From the NCBI GenBank assembly GCA_964539135.1, contig CAZIFG010000015.1, positions 1 to 47,229 on the forward strand: 47,229 bases of DNA, written 5' to 3'. This DNA comes from CAZIFG01 sp964539135 (GTDB taxonomy: Bacteria > Margulisbacteria > Marinamargulisbacteria > GCA-2716485 > CAZIFG01). The stretch's first letter is position 1. Every line of letters begins with the position of its first letter. The translations under genes and the position numbers were made by a program. The notes under the pieces are model-generated. The model was not told where the DNA came from. It searched no databases and was given only the letters and a program-made list of their open reading frames with translations. This document shows, in pieces, positions 33,301-41,510 of the stretch.

Positions 33301-34720
33301 TATGCAAGGATTCCGCTTCTTCTTTATAGAGTTCACTCACAAACTGATCCGGTCTCAAAATGGCCTTTATCAAAGTGGTTTTATATAGGTCCATTCTTTC
33401 TTTCCAGGCAACGATGTGCTCGTCTTTTAGCGCGTCGGGAATGGGCGCTTCTGGATTTAAATGGGTTAAAACTAAGACAACTCCATAATTAATGTGATGC
33501 ACATCACTTACCCACTCTTCTCCTATCCCGATCAGGCGCAACACTGTTATCATGCGATCTTTGACCCAAGCCGCCTGCTGAACACAAGTGATTTCTGCCT
33601 CTCTTTCCAGAGCAGCTGTATCACTTTCTAAGATTGCGATAAGCTCTTGTTCGCCTGACAATAGTTGAAGATCCCACCCTATAGAACACATGGCTAAGAG
33701 CGATTCCTCCGTTTTTTTAAAAAACTCGCAGAGTTCTAAACACCGTGCTTCCGCTTCTTTTTCTTGGGCTTTTATATGCCTTGCCATATCGCCTATTCTC
33801 TTTTCAGCGGATTCAAATCGAGCCTTTCCTTTTTCAGACCTCTCTCTTAACCTTGCTAAAAAAGCCTTTAAGGCTTTTTGAAGTTCCGGAATTTGAATGT
33901 CCGCTATCTCTTTATCTAACTGTTCTCCTGAATTTCCTTGAGGGATAAGCGACAAAAATAACGATGCCTCTAATTTCAAGCCTAAGGCATCTGACACCAA
34001 TTCAAAATAATAAGAGAAACTGTCTAGTTTATCGCCCTCTTGTCCTTTAGAAAGCGCCTTTAATAGGATGAGTGTCTCTTCAGAAAAATCTTGTGGTCTT
34101 GGATAAAATGTGGGGACTTCACTTTTTGTGTCTGTTTCTATCCCCAATGCTTTTCTAAATCTATCTCTAATAAACGCACTCACACACTTTTGACGCTCTA
34201 AGGCAATACATTGAGTTAAGAGTGAAAAATTAATATCTGGAAAAAAAAGCTGACAGGTTTGATCTATCCATCCAGATTCCTCTGGATCCTGTTCTTTAAG
34301 GGTTTGAATCGTTAAAATGGCACGAGTTACCTCTGGATGTGTGCGGTTTTTTTGCCATTTTTGAAGCATAAAACTGGCTTGCCCTAACTTACAAATATCC
34401 TCTAACTTTCCCAATAAGCCCACTTTGCCTGAAAATGTATTTGGGAATACCCCGATATGAAAAACGTTAAAAAACACTTGGATATTTGCGTCTAGAGGAT
34501 TTACACAATTGATGTATTTTCCTAACTTTTGAATAGCCTGTCTCAGGCCCTTTAAAAGGGGGCCACTCTCTAAGGCACTCTTTATGTCTTGGGACGTCCC
34601 ATCTTTTATCCACGTGTTTAGGGTCTTTATAGCGTTTAGAACCTTACCCCATTCTTCCTCGCCGCTGTAAACAATGTCTTTTCCCACCTTATTTGAGGCT
34701 AAAATTTTTAATCGAATCAT
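30320..34720 (-). CDS. Giant ankyrin and helical-repeat protein, 1466 aa
   Basis: This lineage-specific protein is not recognised as a whole. Residues about 280-370 are charged and coiled-coil-like. Residues about 545-740 contain degenerate ankyrin repeats (for example SEGQTALMIAAVQNKIESAQVLL). Residues about 830-1347 consist of about 13 units of roughly 37 residues with the pattern L..C...EEK..IL.lk...G..lI..l....P.lL..I. The C-terminal 110 residues are disordered and charged, with three copies of an 8-residue KSKDEDVG-type repeat. No signal peptide is seen. An HEVGH sequence (residues 927-931) lies inside a repeat. Ankyrin proteins of this size are often host-interaction proteins, but no secretion signal proves that here. 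A weak promoter and AAAGGAAAG precede the ATG. Confidence 0.85.
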   Translation of the reverse strand: MIRLKILASNKVGKDIVYSGEEEWGKVLNAIKTLNTWIKDGTSQDIKSALESGPLLKGLRQAIQKLGKYINCVNPLDANIQVFFNVFHIGVFPNTFSGKVGLLGKLEDICKLGQASFMLQKWQKNRTHPEVTRAILTIQTLKEQDPEESGWIDQTCQLFFPDINFSLLTQCIALERQKCVSAFIRDRFRKALGIETDTKSEVPTFYPRPQDFSEETLILLKALSKGQEGDKLDSFSYYFELVSDALGLKLEASLFLSLIPQGNSGEQLDKEIADIQIPELQKALKAFLARLRERSEKGKARFESAEKRIGDMARHIKAQEKEAEARCLELCEFFKKTEESLLAMCSIGWDLQLLSGEQELIAILESDTAALEREAEITCVQQAAWVKDRMITVLRLIGIGEEWVSDVHHINYGVVLVLTHLNPEAPIPDALKDEHIVAWKERMDLYKTTLIKAILRPDQFVSELYKEEAESLHTFIEKAVQKGILSQKGEGLLLSLKETQDLIWNLLSLAEKYPRTFRAILLGDERAKENVTGVVELDAMIKSKGLNHGLLGEAARWGNYDGFLKVQAADPIVSRYDLTKQDGLGKTLLGYAIIGGSVELVDHLDKDSSQIGILIEAFEQNETAHENPLMLAVQSGNPRMITRTLQGIPEAKKARFLNKVDSHGNTLVMEALKVKSKDSLLIILEALRGIHGDESVMIHLNLPNSEGQTALMIAAVQNKIESAQVLLRNGTIAEYRNSHTDLDFIGVAALEVRGPFILESLKTLEDMDPELAPKMFMDNIQVLIRYGGSLVADWISRFEAAEQNQYLSTVIISEEYTVAHELLIYNPESLRAVLTNCRTLDEKIQILTIKDTGLEELVLEILDRHPGLFMEIVKQCQSLEEVITLLKVPIKDRALVHILDLYYMTLLKEILELYTKKGQRLKLLATHEVGHCIAQKYGDVCIEILRSCDEEEALEILKLESGPKNTIWKILNETHKDLFLKWILEQRDAQKYQILGLGQSEEIALVGRVDIIQTLNACREKGTRSQILALKVKGKDIFQKLWDMNPKFLLGIIQECPFEDEKIAFLERKEESGQRIIDLCLNRHLRLLRDTLYFLSSRGRQHILNLKLDTGERIIDRLAQESPKLLVSLLNYCTFEEIKSILADSLGKDTLVHVMATVEGSIIINILKFCQTKEEKYQILKMQNKQGQFLYQHHQVETQEDIQEIVSNYCLKRIPDKIERRGPILVTHLKAKSFEEKYRVLTERVESGKTLLEETCQTEALSLYAILLTCERFEEKKSLLSVKLTDGDPLIGVLFQKNRSIFLDILRYCSPDEIYQVLAIPCTGGALVHKIARQSPELLNSVMQRLPEVTKEWIRAERASLWGESHKQTRSQPKIGIVPNELELIESPPTMETDESKGGGVSESRHTEDQPPVETGKSKDEDVGKSKDKDVGKSKDEDVETQTRAARAPSQTALLPIEGWRSCIIS
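30405..30476 (-). repeat. Three tandem 24-bp repeats
   Basis: Units at 30405-30428, 30429-30452 and 30453-30476 differ by one base and encode the KSKDEDVG-type repeat near the C-terminus of the giant repeat protein. Confidence 0.92.
30680..32232 (-). repeat. Protein-level tandem repeat region (about 13 units of ~37 residues)
   Basis: Recurring units such as LKFCQTKEEKYQIL, LLTCERFEEKKSLL and VLTNCRTLDEKIQIL mark a tandem array in the 1466-residue protein. The units are diverged at DNA level. The helix-turn-helix pattern suggests an alpha-solenoid. Confidence 0.7.
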
Positions 34721-34759
34721 TTCTTTCCTTTTTTATTGCGTATTTTTAACTCAAAAAAA

Positions 34760-34788
34760 ATTATACATTAAAAATAAATTAATGTCTT
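34760..34788 (-). promoter_or_regulatory. Promoter of the giant repeat protein gene
   Basis: TATAAT (34765-34760) on the minus strand with AAGACA 17 bases upstream (34788-34783). The leader of about 30 nt is A-rich with AAAGGAAAG. Confidence 0.5.
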
Positions 34789-34801
34789 TGTTTTTTTAAT
34801 T

Positions 34802-35923
34802 TTATCTAAAATATTGATAAAACCAACATTTTACCCCCCCATTATAGAGTTTTCTATTTTTGGTCGCTTTCAATCCAAAGTAGGTTTCAAACTGTTCATG
34901 GGAGGTTAGGACATAATAGGACCATTTGGGAAATCGCTCTAAAAATATTTGCCCCATTTCTGTGTATAACGCTTGAACGGCTTCCTCTTCGCTGAGTCGT
35001 AAACCGTAGGGTGGATTGGTGATAATTTTACCTCTTTCAAATCGAGAATAGAGGTCTTTTACCGGTAATTTTTGAACAAAGACTTTCTCTACGCCTGCTA
35101 GCTCTATGTTTTTTCTGGCAATAGAAAGTACGCGCCCATCTTGGTCGGAGCCGTAAATATGATAGTCGGCATCTGGTTTGATGAGTGCTTTGGCTGCATT
35201 TCGGGCCTCTGTCCATATTTTTTTAGGCATAATCTTCCAATTTTCAGAGGCAAAGCTTCTATGAAGCCCTGGGGCTATATTTTTAGCGATTAATCCCGCC
35301 TCAATGAGAATCGTTCCTGTCCCACACATGGGGTCTACTAAAACGTCTCGCTCTGGTTTCCAGCGGCTGAGCAGGAGGAGTCCTGCTGCCAAGGTTTCTC
35401 GCAGCGGTGCGTCATCCATGTGCGCGCGATACCCACGTTTATTTAAGCCTTGTCCCGTTGTGTCTATACTTAAGATGACGATATCTTTCTCAATTTGAAT
35501 GCGAATGGCGTACCAGGCCGTGCTTGTTTCAGATAAACTGCTGCATCGATATACCTCACATAGTTTATCGGCCACTGCTTTTTTGACAATGGCCTGACAA
35601 TCCGCCTTGCTAAATAAAGCGGATTTTCGCGACGTTACTTTTGTCACTGGAAAGGCATCGTCAATACCTATCCACCTTTCCCAGGGCAGGGCCTGTGTTT
35701 TTTCATAGAGTTCATCAAAGGTGAGGGCCTTGAATTCACCGATTTTAAGATAAACACGGCCCGCAGCTCTCAACCATAAATTGGTTTTACAAATGTCTGT
35801 TAAATCTCCTTCAAATTCTACCTTTCCATCATAAACTTGAGTTGTATACCCCAAGTCTTTTAATTCGTGAGCGACTACGGATTCGAGCCCCATGGCAGCT
35901 GTTGCCATTAAATTCAATTTCAC
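34802..35923 (-). CDS. rlmL: THUMP-domain 23S rRNA guanine-N2 methyltransferase, RlmL/YpsC-like
   Basis: The protein probably methylates a guanine in 23S rRNA (the m2G2445 site in the RlmL family), using S-adenosylmethionine. It has 373 residues. An N-terminal ferredoxin-like/THUMP region (about 1-160) is followed by a Rossmann methyltransferase with LVDPMCGTGTILIEA and the catalytic NPPYG motif (IITNPPYGLRL). It corresponds to the N-terminal half of the fused E. coli RlmKL, as in many bacteria. The GTG start overlaps the stop of pfp (GTGA), so it is the last gene of the prc-pfp-rlmL operon. The exact target nucleotide is inferred from the family. Confidence 0.9.
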   Translation of the reverse strand: MKLNLMATAAMGLESVVAHELKDLGYTTQVYDGKVEFEGDLTDICKTNLWLRAAGRVYLKIGEFKALTFDELYEKTQALPWERWIGIDDAFPVTKVTSRKSALFSKADCQAIVKKAVADKLCEVYRCSSLSETSTAWYAIRIQIEKDIVILSIDTTGQGLNKRGYRAHMDDAPLRETLAAGLLLLSRWKPERDVLVDPMCGTGTILIEAGLIAKNIAPGLHRSFASENWKIMPKKIWTEARNAAKALIKPDADYHIYGSDQDGRVLSIARKNIELAGVEKVFVQKLPVKDLYSRFERGKIITNPPYGLRLSEEEAVQALYTEMGQIFLERFPKWSYYVLTSHEQFETYFGLKATKNRKLYNGGVKCWFYQYFR

Positions 35924-37593
35924 ACTTGGGCCCCATTAAATAGATACTGAGATGATGTATAGGCTTGATTGAGCACCACTGTTTGGGGCAATACAGCGGC
36001 TTCAGGCCCCCAAAGTTGGCGAGGCCCTGGACTTAAAAAGACATCCGCCTCCATCCAGGACTGTCTATTTTTACTGAAATATTTAAAGGCTGGCGAGTCT
36101 AATTCTACTTCCGTTTTTTTAATGACCATGCTGGTTTTACCTTCTCTTATTTCGGAATGCAATAATGCAGAAAGCGGAATGGCAATGGCTTTGCCCCCTG
36201 TATCTAACTCTGAAAGGGCCGCCATGTACCCGGTTTTTTCAGCTAAGACCAAGGCCCCTGCAATGAGTCCTAAATTATAGGTATAGTCGGCATCAAATCG
36301 AGAGGGTGCCCCAGATCGCCCTTCATATCCAAAAAAATGAGATAGGGTATTTAAATGGCGTTTAGGTTCCTGGGTCGCTAACTTCGCCTTCACCCGTGTG
36401 ATTAATAATTCTTCTGTTGGAATCTGAGAGACTTGAACATTACCGTGGTCATCACGATCTATCAACAGACTATTTTGAATGGATTCGGGCAATTGTTTAA
36501 AAAGATCCGATGCAGCCGCCTCAAGTTCTAGAATGATTTTCTCTCGTTTTTCCTCTAAACTTAATCCCTGCTTACTGGATAACACCAAATTTAAGTCTTG
36601 AATTAATGCGCTTAATTCTTGAATATGCTCAATTAATCCTTCTGGAATGACAATAACGCCATGATTCAATCCTTTTTGAGATCTTAGAATAACGGCATCT
36701 GCAATTTGCGTCACAACATCGTCTAAGGTCATGTTTTTGGCTTTAACTTCTTCTGAAATAAAGGTCAGCGTTGCCTGTGTTTTGAGGGCAATTTCTAAGG
36801 CCACATGACTGGCAGTTCGTCCCATCACTTTGACAAAATGCCAATATTTTTGAGAAGACGCGGCATCCTGCAAGATATTGCCCACAAGTTCGGCATAAAT
36901 TTTTGTGGCGGTGTCAAACCCAAATGAAATGGGCAAATGAGGTCCAACTTGCAAATCTCCATCAATGGTTTTGGGTACGCCAACAACGGTACATCCTATG
37001 GGAATTAAATATTGCGCCAAATGTGCCGCCGTCGTATTGGAGTCATCGCCGCCAATGATCACAAGTCCCTCTAAACTGTGTTCTGAAATCACTTTGACGG
37101 CTTGATCAAACTGTTCCTTTGTTTTTATTTTTTTTCGGTTGGATCCCAATAAATCAAAGCCCCCTAAATTTCGAACCCGAGCTAGATCTTCTTGTGTAAT
37201 GGGTTTTAAGTCTCCCTCTAATAATCCTTTTAATCCAGATCGAATGCCTATCACCTGACCGCCTGAGGCTGTCATCATGTCACAAAGTCCAAGAATAACA
37301 TTATGCCCCCCAGCAGCGGGGCCGCCCGCAAACAGAACCCCTATTTTTTTCCCCTTTTGCTGTTTTTCGCCTGGAATGGCCTCTAAAATTTCACCCCCTT
37401 GCATGTCTATTAAGGATTGAAAATGGTCCAATACATTGGGATCTGTGGCGGTCGTGATGACGTCTGTCCCTTTTTTAAAGGCAACACAGGCCCCTGTTTT
37501 AAAGGCTTTAAATACCGATAAGGGGGCCAAAGGCAGGCTACGTAGTGCGTCTTCAAATGAAGACCCTTTTCGTTTCTTCGCCTTATTTTCCAC
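35920..37593 (-). CDS. pfp: Pyrophosphate-dependent 6-phosphofructokinase, long type
   Basis: The enzyme interconverts fructose 6-phosphate and fructose 1,6-bisphosphate with PPi/Pi rather than ATP, allowing reversible, ATP-saving glycolysis. At about 557 residues it is the long PFP class found in plants, spirochaetes and chlamydiae. GGDDSNT and VPKTIDGDL carry the Asp and Lys that mark PPi use; ATP enzymes have GGDGS and PGTIDND. MGRTASHVALE and FGYEGRSGAPS are substrate-binding motifs. I chose the GTG at 37593, preceded by GAGG; an in-frame TTG at 37608 is possible. It overlaps the 3' end of the protease gene and the GTG of the methyltransferase gene. Confidence 0.93.
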   Translation of the reverse strand: MENKAKKRKGSSFEDALRSLPLAPLSVFKAFKTGACVAFKKGTDVITTATDPNVLDHFQSLIDMQGGEILEAIPGEKQQKGKKIGVLFAGGPAAGGHNVILGLCDMMTASGGQVIGIRSGLKGLLEGDLKPITQEDLARVRNLGGFDLLGSNRKKIKTKEQFDQAVKVISEHSLEGLVIIGGDDSNTTAAHLAQYLIPIGCTVVGVPKTIDGDLQVGPHLPISFGFDTATKIYAELVGNILQDAASSQKYWHFVKVMGRTASHVALEIALKTQATLTFISEEVKAKNMTLDDVVTQIADAVILRSQKGLNHGVIVIPEGLIEHIQELSALIQDLNLVLSSKQGLSLEEKREKIILELEAAASDLFKQLPESIQNSLLIDRDDHGNVQVSQIPTEELLITRVKAKLATQEPKRHLNTLSHFFGYEGRSGAPSRFDADYTYNLGLIAGALVLAEKTGYMAALSELDTGGKAIAIPLSALLHSEIREGKTSMVIKKTEVELDSPAFKYFSKNRQSWMEADVFLSPGPRQLWGPEAAVLPQTVVLNQAYTSSQYLFNGAQV

Positions 37594-39700
37594 GGGAATT
37601 GGCCTCAATCATTTCATTTAAAATCATTAAACTTTCAGACACGTAACTGTCTTTTGCCAGTGCGTTTTGCCAACTTTTATAAATGTCTAATTTTCCATTT
37701 TCTGAGCTCACATCTTCCCCTTTTGGGGTTGTAAACACAATATAATTTGCAGTCACAATGCCGGCATTAAAGCGATCACTTTCCTCATTAATTTGAAGAT
37801 GTTTTTTAATGGCAGCGCGAATCTCTAAGGGTTCTGCGGAGTTTGTTCTGTAGGTTTTAACCTCTTCAAACCGATTAAAGATGTGCTCAAACTCTGGACT
37901 TTTGGCGATTCGGGCCTTGCTTCGGGTTTGAATTTCTTTGAGATTCCATTTTTCTTGGGTCCATTTTTTATAGTTCAAGGGCGGAATCGTGTCCCAAGGC
38001 AGGGAATTTTTGGCATATTTTTCCCCAATTTCTAAATCTTCTGTATCATTCGGGAAAATGATATCTGGAATCACGCCTTTATATTGCGTGGATCCTCCGT
38101 TAATACGGTAAAATTTTTGAATGGTTAATTTTAAAGAGCCTAAAGGTCTAAAAAGCGCCGCTTGTGCCGGAAATTGTTTATTTAAATCAATAATGGTTTG
38201 TACCGTTCCTTTTCCGTAACTGTGATCGGTACCCACCACAATGGCACGGCCATAATCTTGAAGCGCAGCTGCTAAGATTTCAGAGGCGGAGGCACTATAC
38301 GTATTAATCATAATCACCAATGGGCCTGCATAAACAATAGAAGGATCGCTGTCTTCCAGTGGGGCAGTTTGTCCTTTTTGGTCTTTTACTTGAACAATGG
38401 GCCCCGTCTCAATAAATAACCCGCCTGTTTCTACGGCATCAATAAGGGCGCCCCCTGCATTTTCTCTCAGATCTAAAATAATACCTTGAACCCCAGACGC
38501 TTGCAGATTTTTAATCAGTCGACGCATATCATCTGTGGTATTTCGACCTTGGGAATCTTGGAAATCTCGGTAAAATTTGGGCAAGGTAATATAGCCTATT
38601 TTTTTCTGAGATCGCTTATCTGTTATGATTGTTGATTTCGCATAGGTGGCCTCGATGACAACGAGGTCTCTAATGAGGGGAATACGAATGATTTTCCCTT
38701 CGGGTTTTTTGACGGTTAAAATGACTTTTGTGCCTTTTTTACCTCGAATGTATTTGACCGCTTCTTTTACTTTTTCGCCTGAAAGCTCTTTAACGGACCC
38801 ATCTTCCTGCTCCACTTTCAGCAAAATATCTTCTGCCTTGAGGTCGCCTTGTTTCCATGCGGCTGAGCCTGGCACTACATTTACCACTTTAATAAAGCCA
38901 TCTTTTTCGCTTAGTGTAGCGCCTATCCCTTCTAATTTTCCTGAAATGGCAATATCAAAATCTTCTTTTTGCTCCGGTGGGAAATAATTGGTATGATTAT
39001 CATACACAGACGCCAGGGTATCTAGAAACAAATCGCGTTTTTCATCTTCAGTCTGCTCTTTTATCCGATCAAAAAAATCTTTGTATCGTTTTTTAATATC
39101 TTCAATGGCTTTTTTTTCAAGATCAGGACGCATCGTTACCACTTGCTTTTTTGCAAGATCTTTAAGGCTTGGGTTTTGAGTGCCAGACCCCGCTTCAACT
39201 AAGATCATGTATTGGGCAATAACTTCATATTTAATGATTTTGCGCCACAATTCATCGAGTTCTGCTTTGTCTTTGGGGAATTGCCTCTTTTTAGGATCCA
39301 TCTCCAACTTTTCAGGCTTCGATACGTTGATCGGAGATATTAAAAAATTGGGAATGGCCTGTTGAATGTCTTTAAATCGCTCATCCAATTGCTCATTTAC
39401 AAATTTATAAAAGGAATCGTCGCCACTCCGAAGGTCATTATCGATTCTATTACGATAGCCTTTAAACTCTTCGATATCCCCTTGTGTAAAATATCGTTTT
39501 CCGGGGTCCATTCTTTCTATATAGAGATCAAACACCTGCTGGGAATAGGTGTCATCTAGCGGTTTGAATTGGTAGTGAGAGTCGTAAATGAGGCTAATAA
39601 TCACTTGCAGAAGCGCCTGATTTTTAGTCAGAGCCTGACTAAATACACCTCCTAAAACAATGACCCCAATGACAATGGCAACTTTAACTTTTTTACTCAT
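37583..39700 (-). CDS. prc: Tail-specific carboxy-terminal protease (S41 family)
   Basis: Prc/Tsp proteases degrade or process periplasmic proteins from their C-termini and help control envelope enzymes. The 705-residue protein has an N-terminal membrane anchor or signal peptide (about residues 6-25), a helical N-terminal domain, a PDZ domain (about 240-320, EGIGATLSEKDGFIKVV), and the S41 core with the catalytic Ser in YSASASE and Lys in YGKGTVQ. The C-terminal DUF3340-like extension is typical of Prc rather than the shorter CtpA. A -10 box ends 7 nt before the ATG. It is the first gene of an operon with pfp and rlmL. Confidence 0.94.
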   Translation of the reverse strand: MSKKVKVAIVIGVIVLGGVFSQALTKNQALLQVIISLIYDSHYQFKPLDDTYSQQVFDLYIERMDPGKRYFTQGDIEEFKGYRNRIDNDLRSGDDSFYKFVNEQLDERFKDIQQAIPNFLISPINVSKPEKLEMDPKKRQFPKDKAELDELWRKIIKYEVIAQYMILVEAGSGTQNPSLKDLAKKQVVTMRPDLEKKAIEDIKKRYKDFFDRIKEQTEDEKRDLFLDTLASVYDNHTNYFPPEQKEDFDIAISGKLEGIGATLSEKDGFIKVVNVVPGSAAWKQGDLKAEDILLKVEQEDGSVKELSGEKVKEAVKYIRGKKGTKVILTVKKPEGKIIRIPLIRDLVVIEATYAKSTIITDKRSQKKIGYITLPKFYRDFQDSQGRNTTDDMRRLIKNLQASGVQGIILDLRENAGGALIDAVETGGLFIETGPIVQVKDQKGQTAPLEDSDPSIVYAGPLVIMINTYSASASEILAAALQDYGRAIVVGTDHSYGKGTVQTIIDLNKQFPAQAALFRPLGSLKLTIQKFYRINGGSTQYKGVIPDIIFPNDTEDLEIGEKYAKNSLPWDTIPPLNYKKWTQEKWNLKEIQTRSKARIAKSPEFEHIFNRFEEVKTYRTNSAEPLEIRAAIKKHLQINEESDRFNAGIVTANYIVFTTPKGEDVSSENGKLDIYKSWQNALAKDSYVSESLMILNEMIEANSRGK

Positions 39701-39707
39701 TTATTTT

Positions 39708-39736
39708 ATTCTACAAGGTATTTAGAAAAGAGTCAC
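39708..39736 (-). promoter_or_regulatory. Promoter of prc operon, apparently leaderless
   Basis: GTGACT (39736-39731) and TAGAAT (39713-39708) on the minus strand with 17 bases between. The -10 box ends 7 nt before the ATG. Confidence 0.55.
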
Positions 39737-39748
39737 CTGGATGAAAGT

Positions 39749-39887
39749 AGGACTGTCACGAAACGCCTATTTTGGCCATCTACTGTGTTATCCTCGTCCT
39801 CACAAGTCCTCATTTATCCCATATAAGGGCTTTCGGTCTCGGAATGCCTTGCATATGATCCAAACGTAGGCATTTCGCAACAGTCCC
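39749..39887. mobile_element. MITE-like element, copy 2
   Basis: A 139-base non-coding element with terminal inverted repeats of about 20 bases: GGACTGTCACGAAACGCCTA on the left, and the complement of TAGGCATTTCGCAACAGTCC on the right. It is flanked by the direct repeat AAAGT (39744-39748 and 39888-39892). It shares its ends and several internal blocks with the copy at 12254-12383, in the same orientation. It lies exactly between the divergent prc and znuC promoters. Confidence 0.8.
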
Positions 39888-39916
39888 AAAGTTTGGACGG
39901 TTGATTTCGTCAACAA

Positions 39917-39945
39917 TTGACTTCAGACTGAACTCATTCTATCCT
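39917..39945 (+). promoter_or_regulatory. Promoter of znuC-znuB, apparently leaderless
   Basis: TTGACT (39917-39922), 17 bases, TATCCT (39940-39945), ending 8 nt before the ATG at 39954. No clear Zur palindrome was recognised. Confidence 0.7.
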
Positions 39946-39953
39946 AGATTCTT

Positions 39954-40706
39954 ATGAGTGTTTTAACTGTTGAAAATGTGAGTTATCAGCAAGGGGACCT
40001 TCTCATTTTGGAGTCTCTTCATTTTGCCATATCCTCTGGCGATTTTGTGGCTATTATTGGCCCAAATGGCGGGGGTAAAACCACATTTCTACGTCTTCTT
40101 ATGGGGCTGATTCAACCCACTTCGGGATCCATCTCTCTTTGTGGTACAAGCGTTGAAAAGGGTCGCACCCAGGTGGGCTATCTGCCACAGCATTTTAGAC
40201 AGGCAAATCCGCTTTTTCCCATTTCTGTTTTGGATACGATTTTATTTTCAACCCTCAGGCAGGGCCTCTTCCATCGCAGTACAAAACTTGAAATTGAAAA
40301 AGCAAAAGAACTTTTAAATACCTTATCTTTGTCACACTTGGAATCTCGATCCATTCATCACCTTTCAGGTGGGGAACTTCAGCGTGTTTATTTGGCGCGC
40401 GCGCTTATGAACGACCCGAAACTTCTTATTCTGGATGAGCCTACTTGTCATGTGGATCAGCCCACAGGGCAGCATTTTTATGAACTGTTAAATACCCTAA
40501 AATCTAAAATGGCCATTCTCATGGTTTCTCATGATTTAAGTGCTGTTGCCAAATCGGCCACACGTGTCGCCTGTCTCAATAAAACCTTAATTTCACATGA
40601 CTCTGGGACCTTATCTCGAGAAGATGTTGAAAAAACGTATTGCTGTCATGTTGATTTTATTGCTCACGGCCTTCCCCACCGTGTCTTTGGAGACCACCAG
40701 TCATGA
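39954..40706 (+). CDS. znuC: Metal ABC transporter ATPase, ZnuC-like
   Basis: This 250-residue ATP-binding subunit belongs to the metal (zinc/manganese) ABC importers. Walker A is GPNGGGKTT (residues 36-44), the signature LSGGE is at 137-141, Walker B LLILDE ends at residue 162, and the switch His lies in MVSHDLS. The end overlaps the permease start (ATGA). No solute-binding protein gene is adjacent, so the metal specificity is from family resemblance only; manganese or iron is possible. The C-terminal CCHVDFIAHG stretch is Cys/His-rich and could sense metal, which is speculation. Confidence 0.93.
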   Translation: MSVLTVENVSYQQGDLLILESLHFAISSGDFVAIIGPNGGGKTTFLRLLMGLIQPTSGSISLCGTSVEKGRTQVGYLPQHFRQANPLFPISVLDTILFSTLRQGLFHRSTKLEIEKAKELLNTLSLSHLESRSIHHLSGGELQRVYLARALMNDPKLLILDEPTCHVDQPTGQHFYELLNTLKSKMAILMVSHDLSAVAKSATRVACLNKTLISHDSGTLSREDVEKTYCCHVDFIAHGLPHRVFGDHQS

Positions 40707-41494
40707 TGTTTGGCCTTTCTTTGCTGTCTCAATCTCTCATTATGGGCACTTTGATTGCCATTGCCTGCGGCCTTGTGGGGACTTATATTGTGGTTAAACG
40801 CCTGTCCTTTTTATCTGGATCTGTTGCTCATAGCGCTTTTGGGGGTGTAGGGGCTGCTTTTTTATGGGGATTTTCGCCCTTTTTAGGGGCCATGATTGCA
40901 GGTGTGATTTCTGCTTTTATTATTTCTTTTGTGCATTTTAGATACAAACAAGATCAAGATACGCTGATTGGTGTGATTTGGGCTTTTGGCATGGCTTTTG
41001 GTCTTTTTTGCTTGCACTTTGTTCATGATTATGTGCCCAATGTTTCCCATTACATTTTTGGATCTGTGCTTCTGAGCACGCCCACCGATCTTTTTTTGAT
41101 TGCTAGCTTAGATGTTTTAATTATCCTTTTACTTGTTTTTTTAGGGCGTGGATTTCAGGCCATTTCTTTTGATTCTAAAGCGGTTGAAGTCCTGAATCTT
41201 CCGGTTAAAGGGTTATATCTAACATTGATGATTTTAATTTCTATCACCACCATTATGGTTATGAAATTGGTGGGGATTATGCTGGTGATGGCGCTCTTGG
41301 TTTTACCTGCAGCGACTGCCCTTAATCTCTCTCTTTCCTTTTTTACCCTTCAAATTTATGCCGTTATAACGGCCCTGGTCTCCACGCTTGGCGGTATTTT
41401 GGTCTGCTTTTATTACGACCTACCTGCAGGGCCTTGTATTATTGTGGTGTCTATTGCTTTATTTTTACTGTCTTTACTCTTTAGAAAAAAGTAA
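40703..41494 (+). CDS. znuB: Metal ABC transporter permease, ZnuB-like
   Basis: This 263-residue inner-membrane permease of the ABC-3 family has about eight hydrophobic helices. It starts with an LLSQSLIMGTLIAIACGLVGTYIVVKR segment typical of ZnuB/MntB. A conserved ALLVLPAATAL stretch lies in the second half (about residue 196). It is translationally coupled to the ATPase and completes the membrane part of the importer. The periplasmic binding protein must be encoded elsewhere. The stop codon lies in a hairpin shared with the convergent subtilase gene. Confidence 0.93.
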   Translation: MMFGLSLLSQSLIMGTLIAIACGLVGTYIVVKRLSFLSGSVAHSAFGGVGAAFLWGFSPFLGAMIAGVISAFIISFVHFRYKQDQDTLIGVIWAFGMAFGLFCLHFVHDYVPNVSHYIFGSVLLSTPTDLFLIASLDVLIILLLVFLGRGFQAISFDSKAVEVLNLPVKGLYLTLMILISITTIMVMKLVGIMLVMALLVLPAATALNLSLSFFTLQIYAVITALVSTLGGILVCFYYDLPAGPCIIVVSIALFLLSLLFRKK

Positions 41495-41510
41495 GACACC
41501 CCCTTCTTAC
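41485..41510 (-). terminator. Terminator of the subtilase gene
   Basis: GTAAGA (41491-41496) pairs with TCTTAC (41505-41510). On the minus strand this hairpin is followed by a T run (41490-41485). It overlaps the stop codons of both convergent genes. Confidence 0.55.
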
